From the NCBI GenBank assembly GCA_021521415.1, contig JAIQDT010000191.1, positions 1,612,001 to 1,676,000 on the forward strand: DNA of 64,000 nt. Direction: 5' to 3'. The notes under the pieces are model-generated. The model saw only the letters and a program-made list of their open reading frames with translations. It made no database searches and had not been told where the DNA came from. The DNA comes from Bidens hawaiensis (taxonomy: Eukaryota; Streptophyta; Magnoliopsida; Asterales; Asteraceae). Shown here in pieces: positions 11,231 to 23,235 of this stretch; the stretch's first letter is position 1; every line of letters starts with the position of its first letter. The position numbers were made by a program, and so were the translations under genes.

Positions 11231-13055
11231 TTAAAAAACTCGTAAGTTCGCGTCACATATCAGTACCCGGCGTAAGTTACTCCCTACCCGGCATAAGCTA
11301 CGCCGGGTCTTGTTTTTCAACGCTTTCCAATACCAGTGTTCCTTCCAAATTCCGGCCATCTCTTCGATTGGAATTCCCTTGGTCTCCGGCAAGAAAAAGT
11401 AAACAACAGCCGTCATCACAACGACCCAAACCAAAAAGAATATAAACAACCCAAACCTGAAATATTAAAAAGATGCAAATTAATTTACAGACATGCATGT
11501 AAAGGATTATAAATTTACGTAAGGATATAGAGATTATAAATACATATGTTTTACGTACCTTAAATAACACAACAGTTGGAGGAAGATTTGTGCAATGAAG
11601 AAGGTGAATAACATGTTAACTGAAACAGTAACACTTTGCGCGGCCGATCGGATCTCGAGCGGAAAGATTTCGCTAGGAACGAGCCAACCCAACGGCCCCC
11701 AAGACCACGCAAACCCGGCATTGTATACGCAGATGGCTATAACTACGAGCGCCGAATACCATTTCTCAAGCTCACCCGGGTTTCTGTTAATCCCAAACTT
11801 GTAACCAATTGCAAAAGTGATCACAGCCTACAAAAATAATAATATAAAGATTAATTAATTTCACAAAACCTATAGACTACTACATTATAGTACGTTTTGA
11901 TCATTTAAATTCACATATTCTTTACATGACAAACCAACATTTGAATGCCACCTTCAAAAAACCAAAACCTTCTTCCATATTTATCGACCAAGAGGACCGA
12001 AATGATAGTTGCTATCATGTTAACATCCCCGGTGATGAGCGAGGAAAGGAGGGACGCGTTGTCTCCAAATCCCATGGTTTTAAACAAAACCGGAGCGTAG
12101 AACATGAACACATTCATGTCGGTTAGTTGTTGAAAGAACGGAATGGCAACCGCAAAGAACACCTGCGGTCTTTTTAGACTCTTCACTTGCTTCAACGAGA
12201 TCGTTGAACTCTTCATCCACATTAACAACACTGCGGATTTTGAGTAATCTTTGTTTGGCTTCTTGAAACTTTCCACGTTGAATAAGGGAGTTTGGAGTGT
12301 CCGCGAGTGTTAAAGTCCCGATGATGAAGATTATAGCCACCGCCCAGACTCAAACGCCAGCCCCAGCCGCCCTTGATCTGGGCAAACCCGTAGTTTACAG
12401 CATTCGTGACTAGAATAGCGACGGTGATCGAGAGTTGAAAGAGCACGTTGCATGCACCACGCCACTTGTAGGAGAGATATAGAGGTACCGACTATAAAAC
12501 ACAAAAACACATACATATATTATTTTCAATATTCAGTTAATGCTACGTCTAAAACATAAGTTTTATTGAATAATTATCATCAAACATATAGTAAAGAATG
12601 AATTACCTGATTAGCAAATCCTATACCGATACCAAGAAGAAGCCGGCCAACAATAAGCTAGCATCCAGACGGATACCGCAAAGCCATTGCATAATGCACC
12701 GATGCAGAAAGTGATTCCACCGATGAGCATGGACATCTTCCGGCCACAAGCCTTGGTTACAAAGGACGCGACGCATGATGCGAAGAGAGCAGCCAAATAC
12801 AAGGATGACGTGAACAAGGTTAATGTTGCACTGTTAAACTTGCAGTATTGGTTGCTTGAAGCCTTAATTCATCTCCGACTCCTTTCGGTAAACCTCAGGG
12901 AAGAATTCCTTCAGAAACGGTGCCATGGATGTCACACCGCCTGAGATTCCGATAAGATCAGACCGCCCCACCAAACATGTTATCACCACCTTGAATGTGA
13001 GTTTGCCGGGGTAAGCTTTTCCATTACCAGAAGAGATCACACCACCACCAGCCAT
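11231..13055 (-). pseudogene. STP-type hexose/H+ symporter pseudogene, four exons
   Basis: Sugar transport proteins (STP, major facilitator superfamily) import hexoses across the plasma membrane. Exons on the minus strand: 13055-12607, 12491-11926, 11827-11559, 11456-11231, all with GT-AG borders. The start reads [20 protein letters not shown]; later marks include [25 protein letters not shown]-like [49 protein letters not shown] and [11 protein letters not shown]. The gene is dead: about eight residues are missing from the first membrane helix (the FGYD region), a frameshift and stop follow the EVYRKES part near 12865, and further frameshifts occur near 12645, 12340 and 12160. The C-terminus runs about 25 residues past the usual end. 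An Athila-like LTR abuts its 3' side. Confidence 0.92.
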
Positions 13056-14954
13056 TGTGGTATAGAATTATAGATCAATATAATACAAGAATGAATAACG
13101 AATTGCAAAAATACATCCTACAAGGTTGTATGTATTTATAGATGAAATCAGTTTTGTGTTTGAGTTGGAATCAAACGCCTAAATAATTCTATTTCTAGTA
13201 TGCATGGTCGGTCAATTCAGGATATAATTTGTACGTGTTTATCTTTTAGTTTTAAGTTGGATTTTGAATTACAAATTAATTATTTTCGTTACATCTAATC
13301 TAGATTAAATTCAAATCTAAGTTAGGCGGTATTTATACGTGTTTATCTTATAGGTATTATACAAAAATAACCGAATCAACCGAATTAGACACAACAAAAA
13401 AAAATCTTATATGAATTTAACAAAACCGTTTTAAAAGTTATATACATATAAATAATCTAATATTCAAATATATAATCATATATGTTTACTTGAAGAATTA
13501 CTAACTTCTACCCGTGTTGTGAACAACTCAATAACCTAGTAGGCTATATAGTATCGTTAACTCCCTATTGTTTTACTCGTTTATCTTCCTAATAGTCTCA
13601 TATTAAAACTTAGAAACGGATCCATAATTTTTCTCTCTTTCTTTCTTTTTTTATCAGTGCGGCTAAAAATGGATAATCAGTTTCAATTTTTACTTCAAAA
13701 AAATTCAACTCCCCCATGATCATGATGCAACTTTAAGTAACAATAAATGTTGAAAACTAAGTAGAAATGTTGTTAAAGATATGCATACTTTCGATGACAA
13801 TGCAAAATTGTTGCCAAAAACACTGTAAAAAGCAATTCAGAACTGTCATTAAAGATGAGCATAATTGTTTAAAACATTTGGAGAATAACTCATAAAACAC
13901 TTCCGAATTCATGTTAAAAAATTATATAATTGTTGTAAAACAAAATGTGTTGAAATGTTGTTGAATGCGAGCCAAGCAAGTTCAAATTTAATAGACCGTA
14001 CAAAAATGTTTAGCATTTCGTAGATATGCGATGATGTATTTATGTGCTAAAAAAACTACAACATTAGTTAACCAATCTCCTAATCATCAAAAACGAGTCA
14101 ATCAATCTCCTAATCCATCAGGTAAGTTAATCAATCTCAATAAAGAAAGTTGAATGATTATATATGTAATTGGTGTAGAGATGTACAAACCGGGTATTCA
14201 TAGGAACCAGAGGCGGGTATGGTCATCAAAAGTCAAAACTGGGTCCAGGTAGGAACCAATTCCGGGTATAGTTGGGTATTTGACCAGTTCCATCGGGTTT
14301 CGGGTAGGGGCAAGTTTTAACCTGGTATTGGCAAAACCTGGTACAGGTAGGGTCGGGTTTCGGATATAAATACAAAACATGAAATTTCATGGAAACTTTG
14401 TTGAACAAAACAAATACAAAAACAAATTCTTATGGAAACTTTCTAGGCAAAACAAATTCAAAAACAGGCCTTTGTTGAACATTACTGTAAATATGATTTA
14501 TATAGTGATAACAAATAAAAAGTCAAAACAATAAATAGTGCTGTAGTCAACCACGGTCAAATTTCATACATCACCATCAACAAGAACGTAGTTGATCACT
14601 CAAAGATGGTAAATCAGATTATCATAGTAACACATGCTCGTTCAAAATCAAACTTGATTGAAACTGGCAAGCAGTTGTACTTGGTCAAAACATAGCAAAT
14701 CATTCGGTCAAATTTGACCTATTAGAGTTAAAACACTATCATAATCATAGTTAAAACATGTTCAATGATAACCAAACAAGAAGCACTAAGGATGATGAAA
14801 GTAATTCACAACCATATCATAACAATTGTAATTAAACATAGAAATAACTTTAAATACAAGCTACTAGTACATAAAGAGTAAATCAAGTTAAAAAAAACCC
14901 TTTTTATGTAAAACAGAAGCATCTAATAAGCATTTAGCACCATGAAAACAGAGC
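13056..14954. other. AT-rich intergenic DNA with a GGGTA-type repeat patch
   Basis: No gene is seen. 14180-14360 has many GGGTA, GGGTTTCGGGTA and GGTACAGGTAGGG motifs, a degenerate pattern common in plant repeats whose class cannot be told here. The rest is AT-rich without recognisable structure; the pseudogene's former promoter would lie just right of 13055. Confidence 0.5.
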
Positions 14955-17031
14955 TCAGCGATGCTTGTATATGCATGGCTTCAGTTCAGGCCATTTGATC
15001 TCCTTAGAACTTTTCTCTGACTGAAAAAAGTCACAAAAATCAGTTAACCGTCATTTCATGATGAATTAAAAAATTATATGAGCTAAATAAGGTTGTCAAA
15101 CCTTTTTCTTAAACTATAAAAGAATGAACATTTTATTTGAGAAGTCCTGCAATTTAAAACATTGATTAGCATATGAACAATCATGATAAAAACTATAAAA
15201 ATCATCTTCACATCTTTACTTATGAGTGTGTCACATTTGGAATATAATTTATCCATAACGAGTCAAATGACTATAAAAAAAGTGAAACAGAATCGACGAA
15301 AGGGCATCTTTTATGCATACAACCCCCTACCGCGTTAAAAAAAAAAACAAAACACATTATTATTAGGCATGTAAATGAACCAAACGTTCAATTAACAGTT
15401 CATGACCTATTCAGCAGGACCATTCATTTGCTTTAGTTCATTTATTTACGTCACGTGTGTTTAAGTTTGTTCATTTGTATAAAATAAAATATTTACTATA
15501 AAACTGATAAACAGTGTTAGCAGGTTGAGCCGACATCCCGTTCTAACCTGTGCTAAAAATTAAAAACAGCCCATTATGACCCTTTACAAGCCAAACCCCA
15601 GATAATTACTAAAAGTTTCAGAAAATATAAACTAACTTTGGATACATAAGTAAACCCTAGATTGCAAACAGCTTTAACAAAGGTATCAGGATCCGCTCCA
15701 CCATTGTTGGGATCAAATCTACTCTTCACCTCCTCTATCAAAAGGCAACCACTGTATAAAACTATTAATTAATCCTAATAATAAAGTATACAAAACGATA
15801 GTTGATATTAAGATAAATACATACTTCTGTTTAAGCACTCTGTGTGCTTCCTTGATAAAATTGGGAAAATCAGTCCCCATCAAAGAAAGACAAAAAACGG
15901 CTACATCGATAGATGAAGAATCAAGGGGTGTCTGCAAGATTTTAAATCAACTTAGAAGAGGCAATATCAGCCATTCAGCCCATTTAATAATAAACGGGTC
16001 CATTCAGGGGTATTTTATCTCTAACAGGTCTAATTAAAAAAAAGCCGTCGTAACACATGAAAACTTCTTAAATCATTTTAACAAAAAAATAAATAAAATA
16101 CCATTCAAAGTAGTGTAAACATATTTAATGTGCAATTATTTTATGGAAAAAACAATAACTTTGAAAAAAACTATATTTACCCAAATCTTATAACCTGAAA
16201 CCTTTTACTTTTAACCCTTGTCTAGTAATGCTTCATTCTAGTAGCTTCATTAAGTATAAAACGATTTTCCTTTACGATATACGGATATGTAATTTGATGA
16301 TTTGGTAGGCTACAAGGTACTAATTATCTTTTAGATTTTATAAAATCAAGCAATTTATTGAAGTTTAGAAGTTTAAAACATAAAATTATGTAAAAATTAG
16401 AATAGAAAGAAATATAATGTACATAAAAATTCTTACGGGTATTTTTTTTAACATACTAATGTATCCCTGCCTATACCTATTGGGTAGTAGGGCGGGTATG
16501 AGACATGGGTTCACAATCGAGTATGGGATGGGGATCAGATCACTAATACCCATAACATACATGTGTGACCAATGGGATTTTTTCAAGGTCAAGAATCTTG
16601 AAATTTATTAATAACTATAGAAAATTTGATGAGAGGCTTACTTTCGACATGTCACAAGCGATTACTGAAGGGTCTTTTGCAACAAGATTTATAGAAAAGA
16701 CCTTATTCTTTACACCTTTTGCAAGCCGCGCATCGCCTATTATGCACCAAAATGTGGCCATGGTGAATCAAACATTTAATATTAGATTAAAAAAAATAAC
16801 TTTCGCACGTGCATTGATAGTCAGCTTGTAGATATATATGTACAAAATTCATGCCACGTCGCATGGGGCAACTCCAAGTAGTTTAACATAAAATATAAAT
16901 CTTGAAACATAAAAAGTGTTTCTTACCACACCCAAAATCAGCGACGACTAAAGAAGAGCTGTGATCCTTTAGCCACTTCATGATAATATTAACCGGTAGT
17001 TCAGGCGAACGTGCCATTTGCTCTTGATATC
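14955..17031 (-). pseudogene. RRP8: RRP8-type rRNA methyltransferase, 3' half, with premature stop
   Basis: RRP8 family proteins are nucleolar SAM-dependent methyltransferases acting on 25S/28S rRNA adenine. Six minus-strand exons join in frame: 17031-16927, 16736-16642, 15931-15825, 15751-15637, 15146-15102, 15020-14955. Visible marks are the SAM site [69 protein letters not shown] and the tail WPELKPCIYK. In the fifth exon an in-frame TAG (15116-15114) follows NKMFILL, where the family continues with FKKK, so about 27 residues would be lost. The N-terminal exons, which precede GYQEQM in relatives, are not found to the right; repeats fill that space. A 5'-truncated pseudogene is the simplest reading, though a far-off first exon cannot be excluded. 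Confidence 0.85.
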
Positions 17032-17324
17032 CTGTATGATACTGACCACATGAGTTCTATATTAGTTGCGTAACATTATTAGGTAATCAACTTCACAAAA
17101 GTATGATGTTTTATTACAAAATACATTACGAGAGAAAATAAAACAATAATTCTCGTATTTTAAATTTATACTTTAATAAGATTTGAAGGCTTTAAGCTTT
17201 TATAATAGCTTACTTAAATAATCAAAACTGTCAAATAAGTTATTATCTTATCATTACAACTACGAACATCAATAGCAGATCCAAAGACTGTCTCTTGAGT
17301 CTTGCAGAATAATTTATTGCCTCT

Positions 17325-17636
17325 AACTAACTAATTCTACTTATATTTTTTTTTCATATAACTTTTTAATATATAAAGATTTATATTATTTTGAAATGTT
17401 GATGAGACATGCTTATTTTTATCTATGAACCGACATAAACTTACTTAAACCCGAGACGTGTCAAATTAATATCGAAATGTTCATAAAATTTGACCCCGCG
17501 TGGTTTTAATAAATTTTATGCCAACATATAGATAAAAATAAGCATGTTTTATCGGTATATTCGAAATAATATAAAACTTTATATATTAAAAGTTATAAAA
17601 AACAAATATAAACAAAATTAGTTAAATTAATATAAT
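17325..17636. repeat. Long imperfect inverted repeat (fold-back)
   Basis: Arms of about 100 bp: the left arm (17325-17427) ends with ATGCTTATTTTTATCTAT, and the right arm (from about 17530) begins ATAGATAAAAATAAGCAT. Pairing continues outward through the AACTTTTTAATATATAAAG segment. The loop is about 100 bp. It could be a MITE or the relic of two inverted elements; no clear target duplication is seen. Confidence 0.8.
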
Positions 17637-17644
17637 AATAAAAA

Positions 17645-17840
17645 AACAAACAAGAGGCTAACACGTCGTTGACCATGTGTTTGGGTAACTAACTCATCTT
17701 TGACTATATGTTTGGAAGTCTAAAGCATATTTGACGATGTGTTAGGAAGTATAATGCATCGTTGACGATGTGTTTTACAAACACGTCGTCAAAGATGCAT
17801 TAGATTTCTAACACATCGTCAAAAATGAGTTAGATAGGTA
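17645..17840. repeat. Cluster of GACGATGTGTT motifs in both orientations
   Basis: At least six variants of (T)TGACGATGTGTT or its complement AACACGTCGTCAA lie within 200 bp, first in one orientation and then, after about 17770, mostly the other, so the cluster is itself roughly palindromic. Confidence 0.75.
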
Positions 17841-18179
17841 CATTTTTGGAATTCTAAAATTTGGAGGACAAAAGTGGAATATATTTCCAAAGTATGTCAA
17901 TTTTAGGAATTTTCTCTTTTTTATGACGGTTAACTATTTTATTATTATTATTTTATAAAAACACATACCAGCGCCCGGTTAAACATTTCTCAACCTATTT
18001 TCACCCATTTTTCTTTTGAACCCGTCTTGACTCATAACGTTTTCCATATTTAAGTTTGACTCATTATGACAAATTAATTTCGACGTTATTTTATCAATTT
18101 CGTGAAAATAACGTTAAAAGTGGCGGAAGGTTAATCAGACATCATGTAGTGGCGTTGATTGCCGAAAAACAAAAGTACA

Positions 18180-18350
18180 TGCACCAATCAGCCGGTGTCC
18201 CGATGGTTGAGTGTGATGTGTCTTATGTCTAAGGCTTGATACAAAACTACTATCGAGCCGGGGTCTCACCAGAAGCAATCTTTCTATTCCTATGCGGTAG
18301 AGATAAGGTTGTCTACATTTTACCCTACTCAGATTTTACTATAGTTTTGC
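18180..18350 (+). mobile_element. SINE-like element (Au-type 3' end)
   Basis: A box-A-like GATGGTTGAGTG and box-B-like GGGGTCTCACC are followed by AGATAAGGTTGTCTACATTTTACCCT, the kind of 3' body seen in plant Au SINEs. The same 3' motif occurs in the tail of the LINE at 62793-64000. The 5' end and target duplication are not certain. Confidence 0.55.
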
Positions 18351-18604
18351 TATTGATGAAATTATTGAGTACAATGACGATGATAACCAATTAAAAAAAT
18401 CTTCTTAAACACAAAATAACTCAGGAGGTTATTATTATGAACAAAAAAAATGATCTAAATCGGTTACATTTACCCGGCCTAATCTACATAAATGTGCAAC
18501 AAAAATCCTTACAAAAAGGTTATGCAAAAATTTATATATATATTTATAATTACAACTTAAGTATGCATCATAATTCGTACATTGGACTTTAGTGGGTGGT
18601 ACCT

Positions 18605-18770
18605 AGCTTTTCGCTATTGACGCTTAGATGAGGTTAGAGAAGATGGTGGCTTCAAATCAAGATAGCGCATTCAGAATTTTACAATTATTAGTTTGCTTCA
18701 TGTTGTCAATCTCTCAATTAGTTAGGGAAATATTTTAGGTGGCATTTTCACCGTGATTACATGTGTAAAC
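18605..18770 (-). pseudogene. Duplicate of the last STR4A exon and downstream sequence
   Basis: On the minus strand this encodes YLDLKPPSSLTSSKRQ then a stop, against YPGLKPPSSPTPSKPQ and a stop in the STR4A final exon at 20163-20213. Similarity continues into the flanking intron side (CATTCAGAATTTTACAATTATTAG) for about 160 bp. It is an isolated exon copy, 1.5 kb downstream of the gene. Its acceptor AG is changed to GC, so splicing to it is unlikely. Confidence 0.8.
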
Positions 18771-19815
18771 AAACCGAGCCGATCTATGCCAGATGTTGTC
18801 TCGTTTAACTTACTAGAGCTCGAGATCGGCATATTTCAAGCTCAAACTTTAAAGCTCGATTTTGGGTTGTTAGAAAAATATCGTTATTATTGATATCCCG
18901 TAATTGTAAGCCCATCTTCTACCTTGTTTCACATAAATGAGTGACGTAAACGTATTTATAGAGTTGCTAAAAACTTAAGTCGTTTTATAACATACATTTA
19001 AGATAACCTGGTAACCCCAATTTAAATAGCGTACAATAACCAAAAAAATGATATTTATACCACACGAAATAATAATTATCAAATCTAACGAGTTAAGAGA
19101 TCCAAAAGACCAACCAACAGGTGCATACCTAACTCTTAAAGTATTCTTATCTCATTCTCTAAAGTTGTCACAACTCATATAATTTATAGTAAATTTTAAG
19201 AAAACCTTCAAAATCATCTCTTTAAGCTATTCATATTATATGACAACTAAAGTAAAAACCTAAATATAAGGTCTCACTTTTAATCCATATCATATAATAT
19301 ATCAACTATTTCCCAATCAGCATATACTATATAACAAGACAAAAAAGAAAATAATAATAATAAAAAATTTATGGATATGAATAGGGAATAGAATGTAAAA
19401 GATTTTTAAAAATTAATAAATAAATTTAGAGAACGTGCTTATTAGCTGAATTATAGAGAAAAATATATGAAATGGCTGGGAATGCTCTTAAAGAGTTCCC
19501 ACCTTAAAATATGTTTTTAGTGTAATTCATATATGTCTCAAATGAGACTTGAACCTTTGTATAAAAATAAGCTTAAGCATGTCTCAAATGAGACTAGAGC
19601 ATACAACCTTTTAGTTGGGAGTCATACCCCCTTTGCCACTAGACAAAACTAGATATGTAATTGAGTTTAAACAATAAATATGCATATTGTTTTTCATAAA
19701 TATACATATAGTTTTATATTAAAAAAAAAATTTAGGCCATAGCTGGGCGTCAAGCCGGAAAAACTAAAAACTAAACAAAAAAACTTAGCCCCCCCCCCCC
19801 CCCCCCCTTCTCCTT

Positions 19816-19848
<33 letters not shown>

Positions 19849-20162
19849 TAGGCCATATTAGGGCGTCAAGCCGGAAAAACTAAATAAAAAAACTTAGCCC
19901 CCCCCCCCCCCCCCCCACCCACCCCAACACTTCTCTTTGCAAATAAATGTACAAAAAAACTATAACAATTTAATAACTAAAATACAACACAACTATCCAT
20001 CCTCGATAACAGTCAAATTCATTACATTCCAAAGTGAGGTTTTTACAAAAACCTGTAATGTCTTACTCCTAACCGAACCACAGTCTATAAATCAAAATGA
20101 AACAAATTGAGTTGACTCGATGTTTACAAAATGAGTCTGCATGTAGAACGAACCTTGTTTCA
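18771..20162. other. AT-rich spacer downstream of STR4A with paired homopolymers
   Basis: No gene is seen. It holds a GAGCTCGAG-type repeat patch near 18815 and the duplicated homopolymer block at 19732-19920. Confidence 0.6.
19732..19920. repeat. Two tandem units of about 116 bp with poly-C and poly-A runs
   Basis: Each unit has TTAGGCCATA, GGGCGTCAAGCCGGAAAAAC and a C run (19789-19807 and 19898-19916, 19 each); a run of 29 A (19818-19846) separates them. Such homopolymers are unreliable in assemblies. Confidence 0.85.
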
Positions 20163-21476
20163 CTATTGAGGCTTAGATGGTGTTGGAGAAGACGGTGGTT
20201 TCAAACCAGGATACTGCATTCAAAAATTTTGTATTATTAGTTTTGCTTAATGTTGTCAACTTATGGTTTAGTTGACGGAAATATAGAGGTGGCCATTTTC
20301 ACCCGAATAGGTCACTCTTACAGCACTCGAGCTCGGCTCACTTGTTATTTATTAACTAATCTGAATATATTTAATACACTCTTTAGATATATTTTAATAT
20401 AAATTTTATATTTAGACATATTAATAATTATCTGCTTATATCTATCATAATTTTATATATACGAATACTTATTGTAAAAATATAGATAATTATTTTATTC
20501 AATATAAATTATACAAAATTTAGCTTCATTTGGGCTCATGAGCTTGTGAAGCTCGGGCTCATTTTAGGCTCAAGCTCGTTCAAGTTTAGCTTGATTGAAG
20601 CTATTAGCAAACATATCTCGAGTAGTTCACGGCAGCTAAACTCATTTACATTGCTACCGTCGTTTACATAGCTAGCCAGTTCGTACTAAACGGTAGAATA
20701 AAAATATTGCTACAAAAGAAACACGCCAAATTTGATAAAACGTGTCAAAAGTCACCTAGAATGTACATATCTTTGGTTCAAGTGGGCTTATTCAAAATAT
20801 TAATGTAAAATGGTAACCATGTTTTGACACTTTTTTCTCCAAAGGTTATACGATTCGAACAAAAAACGTTTTCCCACTTATAATATTACCCGTTTTGACC
20901 AATACTCTGACCCATTTTCACACCTAAAAGTCTTACCATTGGATATGGAGATGATGATCTTGTGTTTGGTTCCTTTGACTTATTGACATACCCATTATCG
21001 GTTTGCTTGACTTCAGTTACAGAATGTGGCTCGCTTTTGACCTCAGTCTGTTGTACTTCAATTGCTCCATTGTTCTTTCCTTTATTTGACCTTTTGACTT
21101 TTCTTTTCAGGTTGATGTGCACAGATGGCGGGAGTAACGTTTCTTGTATTTCCTATAAACCATAAATTAAAATGAGTCAGCATTATCATAAAAAAAAATC
21201 AATTTTGCAGCAGCAGCAGCAGCAGCAGCAATGATAATAATAATATGTATTAAAACCAATGATATATATATAGTTAACGGTACCAGCCAGCCGTTATTGC
21301 CTCTAACTCCGCCTCGGATGGCATATGCTTCTTTAAATCCGTTGTTGAACAATAACTCAGCTACCTTCATGGACTCACCATCAAAACTACCTTACAAACA
21401 AAACAAAGGAATCAAAAACTTCTAACAAAAGTATATGCAAAAAAAGAAGAGAAAGAAACTGACTTGTCAAGAATAC
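20163..21476 (-). pseudogene. STR4A: STR4A rhodanese-like gene, exon-1 tail and exons 2-4
   Basis: Continuation of the gene whose first exon is at 29800-30383. Minus-strand exons: exon-1 tail 21476-21464 (its first 7 bp are the duplicated insertion target), exon 2 21386-21284, exon 3 21152-20937, exon 4 20213-20163. Exon 2 gives FDGESMKVAELLFNNGFKEA and AIRGGVRGNNGWL, the C-terminal half of the rhodanese fold; exon 3 gives EIQETLLPPSVHINLKRK and then a hydrophilic tail; the last exon ends SPTPSKPQ. Without the insertion the four exons total 960 bp, exactly 320 codons with the stop and no lesion, so the gene was probably active until it was split. The retroelement entered 6 bp before the exon-1 donor. 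Confidence 0.88.
21208..21228 (+). repeat. (CAG)7 microsatellite in an STR4A intron
   Basis: Seven perfect CAG units, followed by an AAT-rich stretch, between exons 2 and 3. Confidence 0.95.
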
Positions 21477-21697
21477 TGAAGAAACACTAACCAGACCCCG
21501 GGCAGATTACGGGTAACCTGGGGGTTAAATAGATGTTTCCCACGAGGGGTTAGACCCGGCAAAGATGGTTCTTCAGATAACCTGCAAAACAGACACCGTG
21601 AGCTCGTCACTGAGAAGGGGGGGGGGGGTTCCTCCTTGTGACCACCCTCCGGCGTGAGAATCAGACTAGATTGCTCTTTAAATATAAATGTATATTA
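21477..21697 (-). mobile_element. 3' LTR, part shared with the 5' LTR
   Basis: Nearly identical to 29583-29799 apart from the length of a G run (21617-21628 here). On the minus strand the sequence upstream of it (about 21700-21800) holds a TATA-like TATAAATACCCC near 21775, which suggests that this LTR extends to at least 21800 and that the shared part is R-U5. Confidence 0.75.
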
Positions 21698-22854
21698 AGA
21701 GATTGCTAGAGCAGATATCAGGTACATTATGATGATAATATGATAAGATGAGATGATCATACCATTTGGGGTATTTATAGCCGAAGGTAGGTTTCCAAGG
21801 AGGTGTGGCCGGCTGAATAGTATTCCTGTTCTACCAACTGTGGCCTACGCGCGTGCCATGCTGGTAGTTGGTGGGTAGGCAGCGGCTGACAGTGACCAGG
21901 CCTGCTGTGTACTATTCCTTTTCCACCAACTGCCGGCTATGCACGTGGTATGACAGGAGTTGGTGAGTAGGCAGCGGCTAATAGTGACATACAGTACAAG
22001 AGCATGCTGCTCGCCATACTGTTGTCAATAAGCTGTCGTATCTTTGGTCAGATCTTTTGCCCATACCTCGTCAGGTACAGTACAGAAGATCTTCCCGTAT
22101 CGTACGGACTGGCTTAGTTGGGCGGGAGTATTCCCCCTCCCGCCTTTGTGCGGGATTGTTCCCGGCTTTGCTCATTCCTTCAGGTGACAACTGAATGATT
22201 GAGAGCTAAGTGCCTTGTGCGTGTAGCCTTGCTGCGCGGGTGGCCTTCCTTGATGGCTTGTATCCGCAGCTGCGGGAACAGGCAGAGTACTTCACCATTG
22301 GGAGGCATTTCCTGCGGGAACAGCTTGCGTACTGCGCGTAAGGACGTCACGTCTCTGAGCATGGTGGGTCCTGCGGATCCAGTTGGTTTCTGCGCAGACG
22401 TCTCTCTTCAAGGTGAGTCTTGCGGGTCCAACTGGGCTCTGCTGGGACCTACCTCTTCAAGTCCCCCCAGTCCAATGTTCTTCTCACGAATGTTTAATAA
22501 AGTGAGGTGAACTTTTGGACTTAAGCAAAGGGTTTTGAAAAGGGTTTAGTTTTAAGGTTTTCCATGGGGATTCTTCCCGCGGAAGTCCTTGTCACTTGCA
22601 GAAATTCCCGACTTTCCTGCTTGATCTTTGGGTATGATGCGGGTAGGTCTGTAACCTCCTCGCAAGTCAGGAGCGTTGAGTCCCACTTGTGTGGATTCTC
22701 CATGAGGTTTTGGTAGTTTTGAACATAGTGATCAATTATGTTAAAACCACCAATTCCATCCTGGAGCTTCAAACAATGTAGTTCTCGACGTTCCCGCTAT
22801 GCGGGGATGTTATTTCCGTTTCCGCAAGCATTGCCCAGAAGATCCTTCTTGGTT
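21698..22854. other. Element interior: U3-like region and non-coding spacer
   Basis: Contains the TATA-like motif (complement of about 21768-21779) and an imperfect direct repeat of about 80 bp (21818-21893 and 21910-21985, sharing AGTTGGTG and GTAGGCAGCGGCT). A GC-rich stretch (22200-22480) has repeated TGCGGG and CTCTTCAAG strings. A minus-strand frame of 83 codons at 22521-22772 has no recognisable domain. Confidence 0.55.
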
Positions 22855-23235
22855 TCAATTCCCTGCGGAGCGCTAGGTTTGTGAAAGGTTTTGCCTTGAC
22901 ACTGTACCCGCGCTCGTCTTATGGTTACTTTACTTCCAAGGTATTCCTGGCGTCAATTCCCTGCGGGTGCTAGGTATGTGAAGGGTTTTGCCTTAACACT
23001 GTACCCGCACCCGTCTTATGGTTACTTGGTTGCCAAGGTATTCCTGGCGTCAATTCCCTGCGGGTGCTAGGTATGTGAAGGGTTTTGCCTTAACACTGTA
23101 CCCGCACCCATCTTATAGTTACTTGGTTGCCGAGGTATTCTTGGCTTCAATTCCCTGCGGGTGCTAGGTATGTGAAGGGTTTTGCCTTAACACTGTACCC
23201 GCACCCGTCTTATGGTTACTTGGTTGCCAAGGTAA
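22855..23235. repeat. Four tandem units of 97 bp
   Basis: Units start with TCAATTCCCTGCGG at 22855, 22953, 23050 and 23147, each with TTTTGCCTTAACACTGTACC and GTCTTATGGTTACTT. Units 2-4 are almost identical, unit 1 more diverged. They lie just upstream of the antisense gene's promoter. Confidence 0.95.

Noticed and set aside
22521..22772. Small protein of 83 residues on the minus strand within the Tat-like element
   Set aside because: No domain, no promoter and no support from context; kept only as a note in the spacer.
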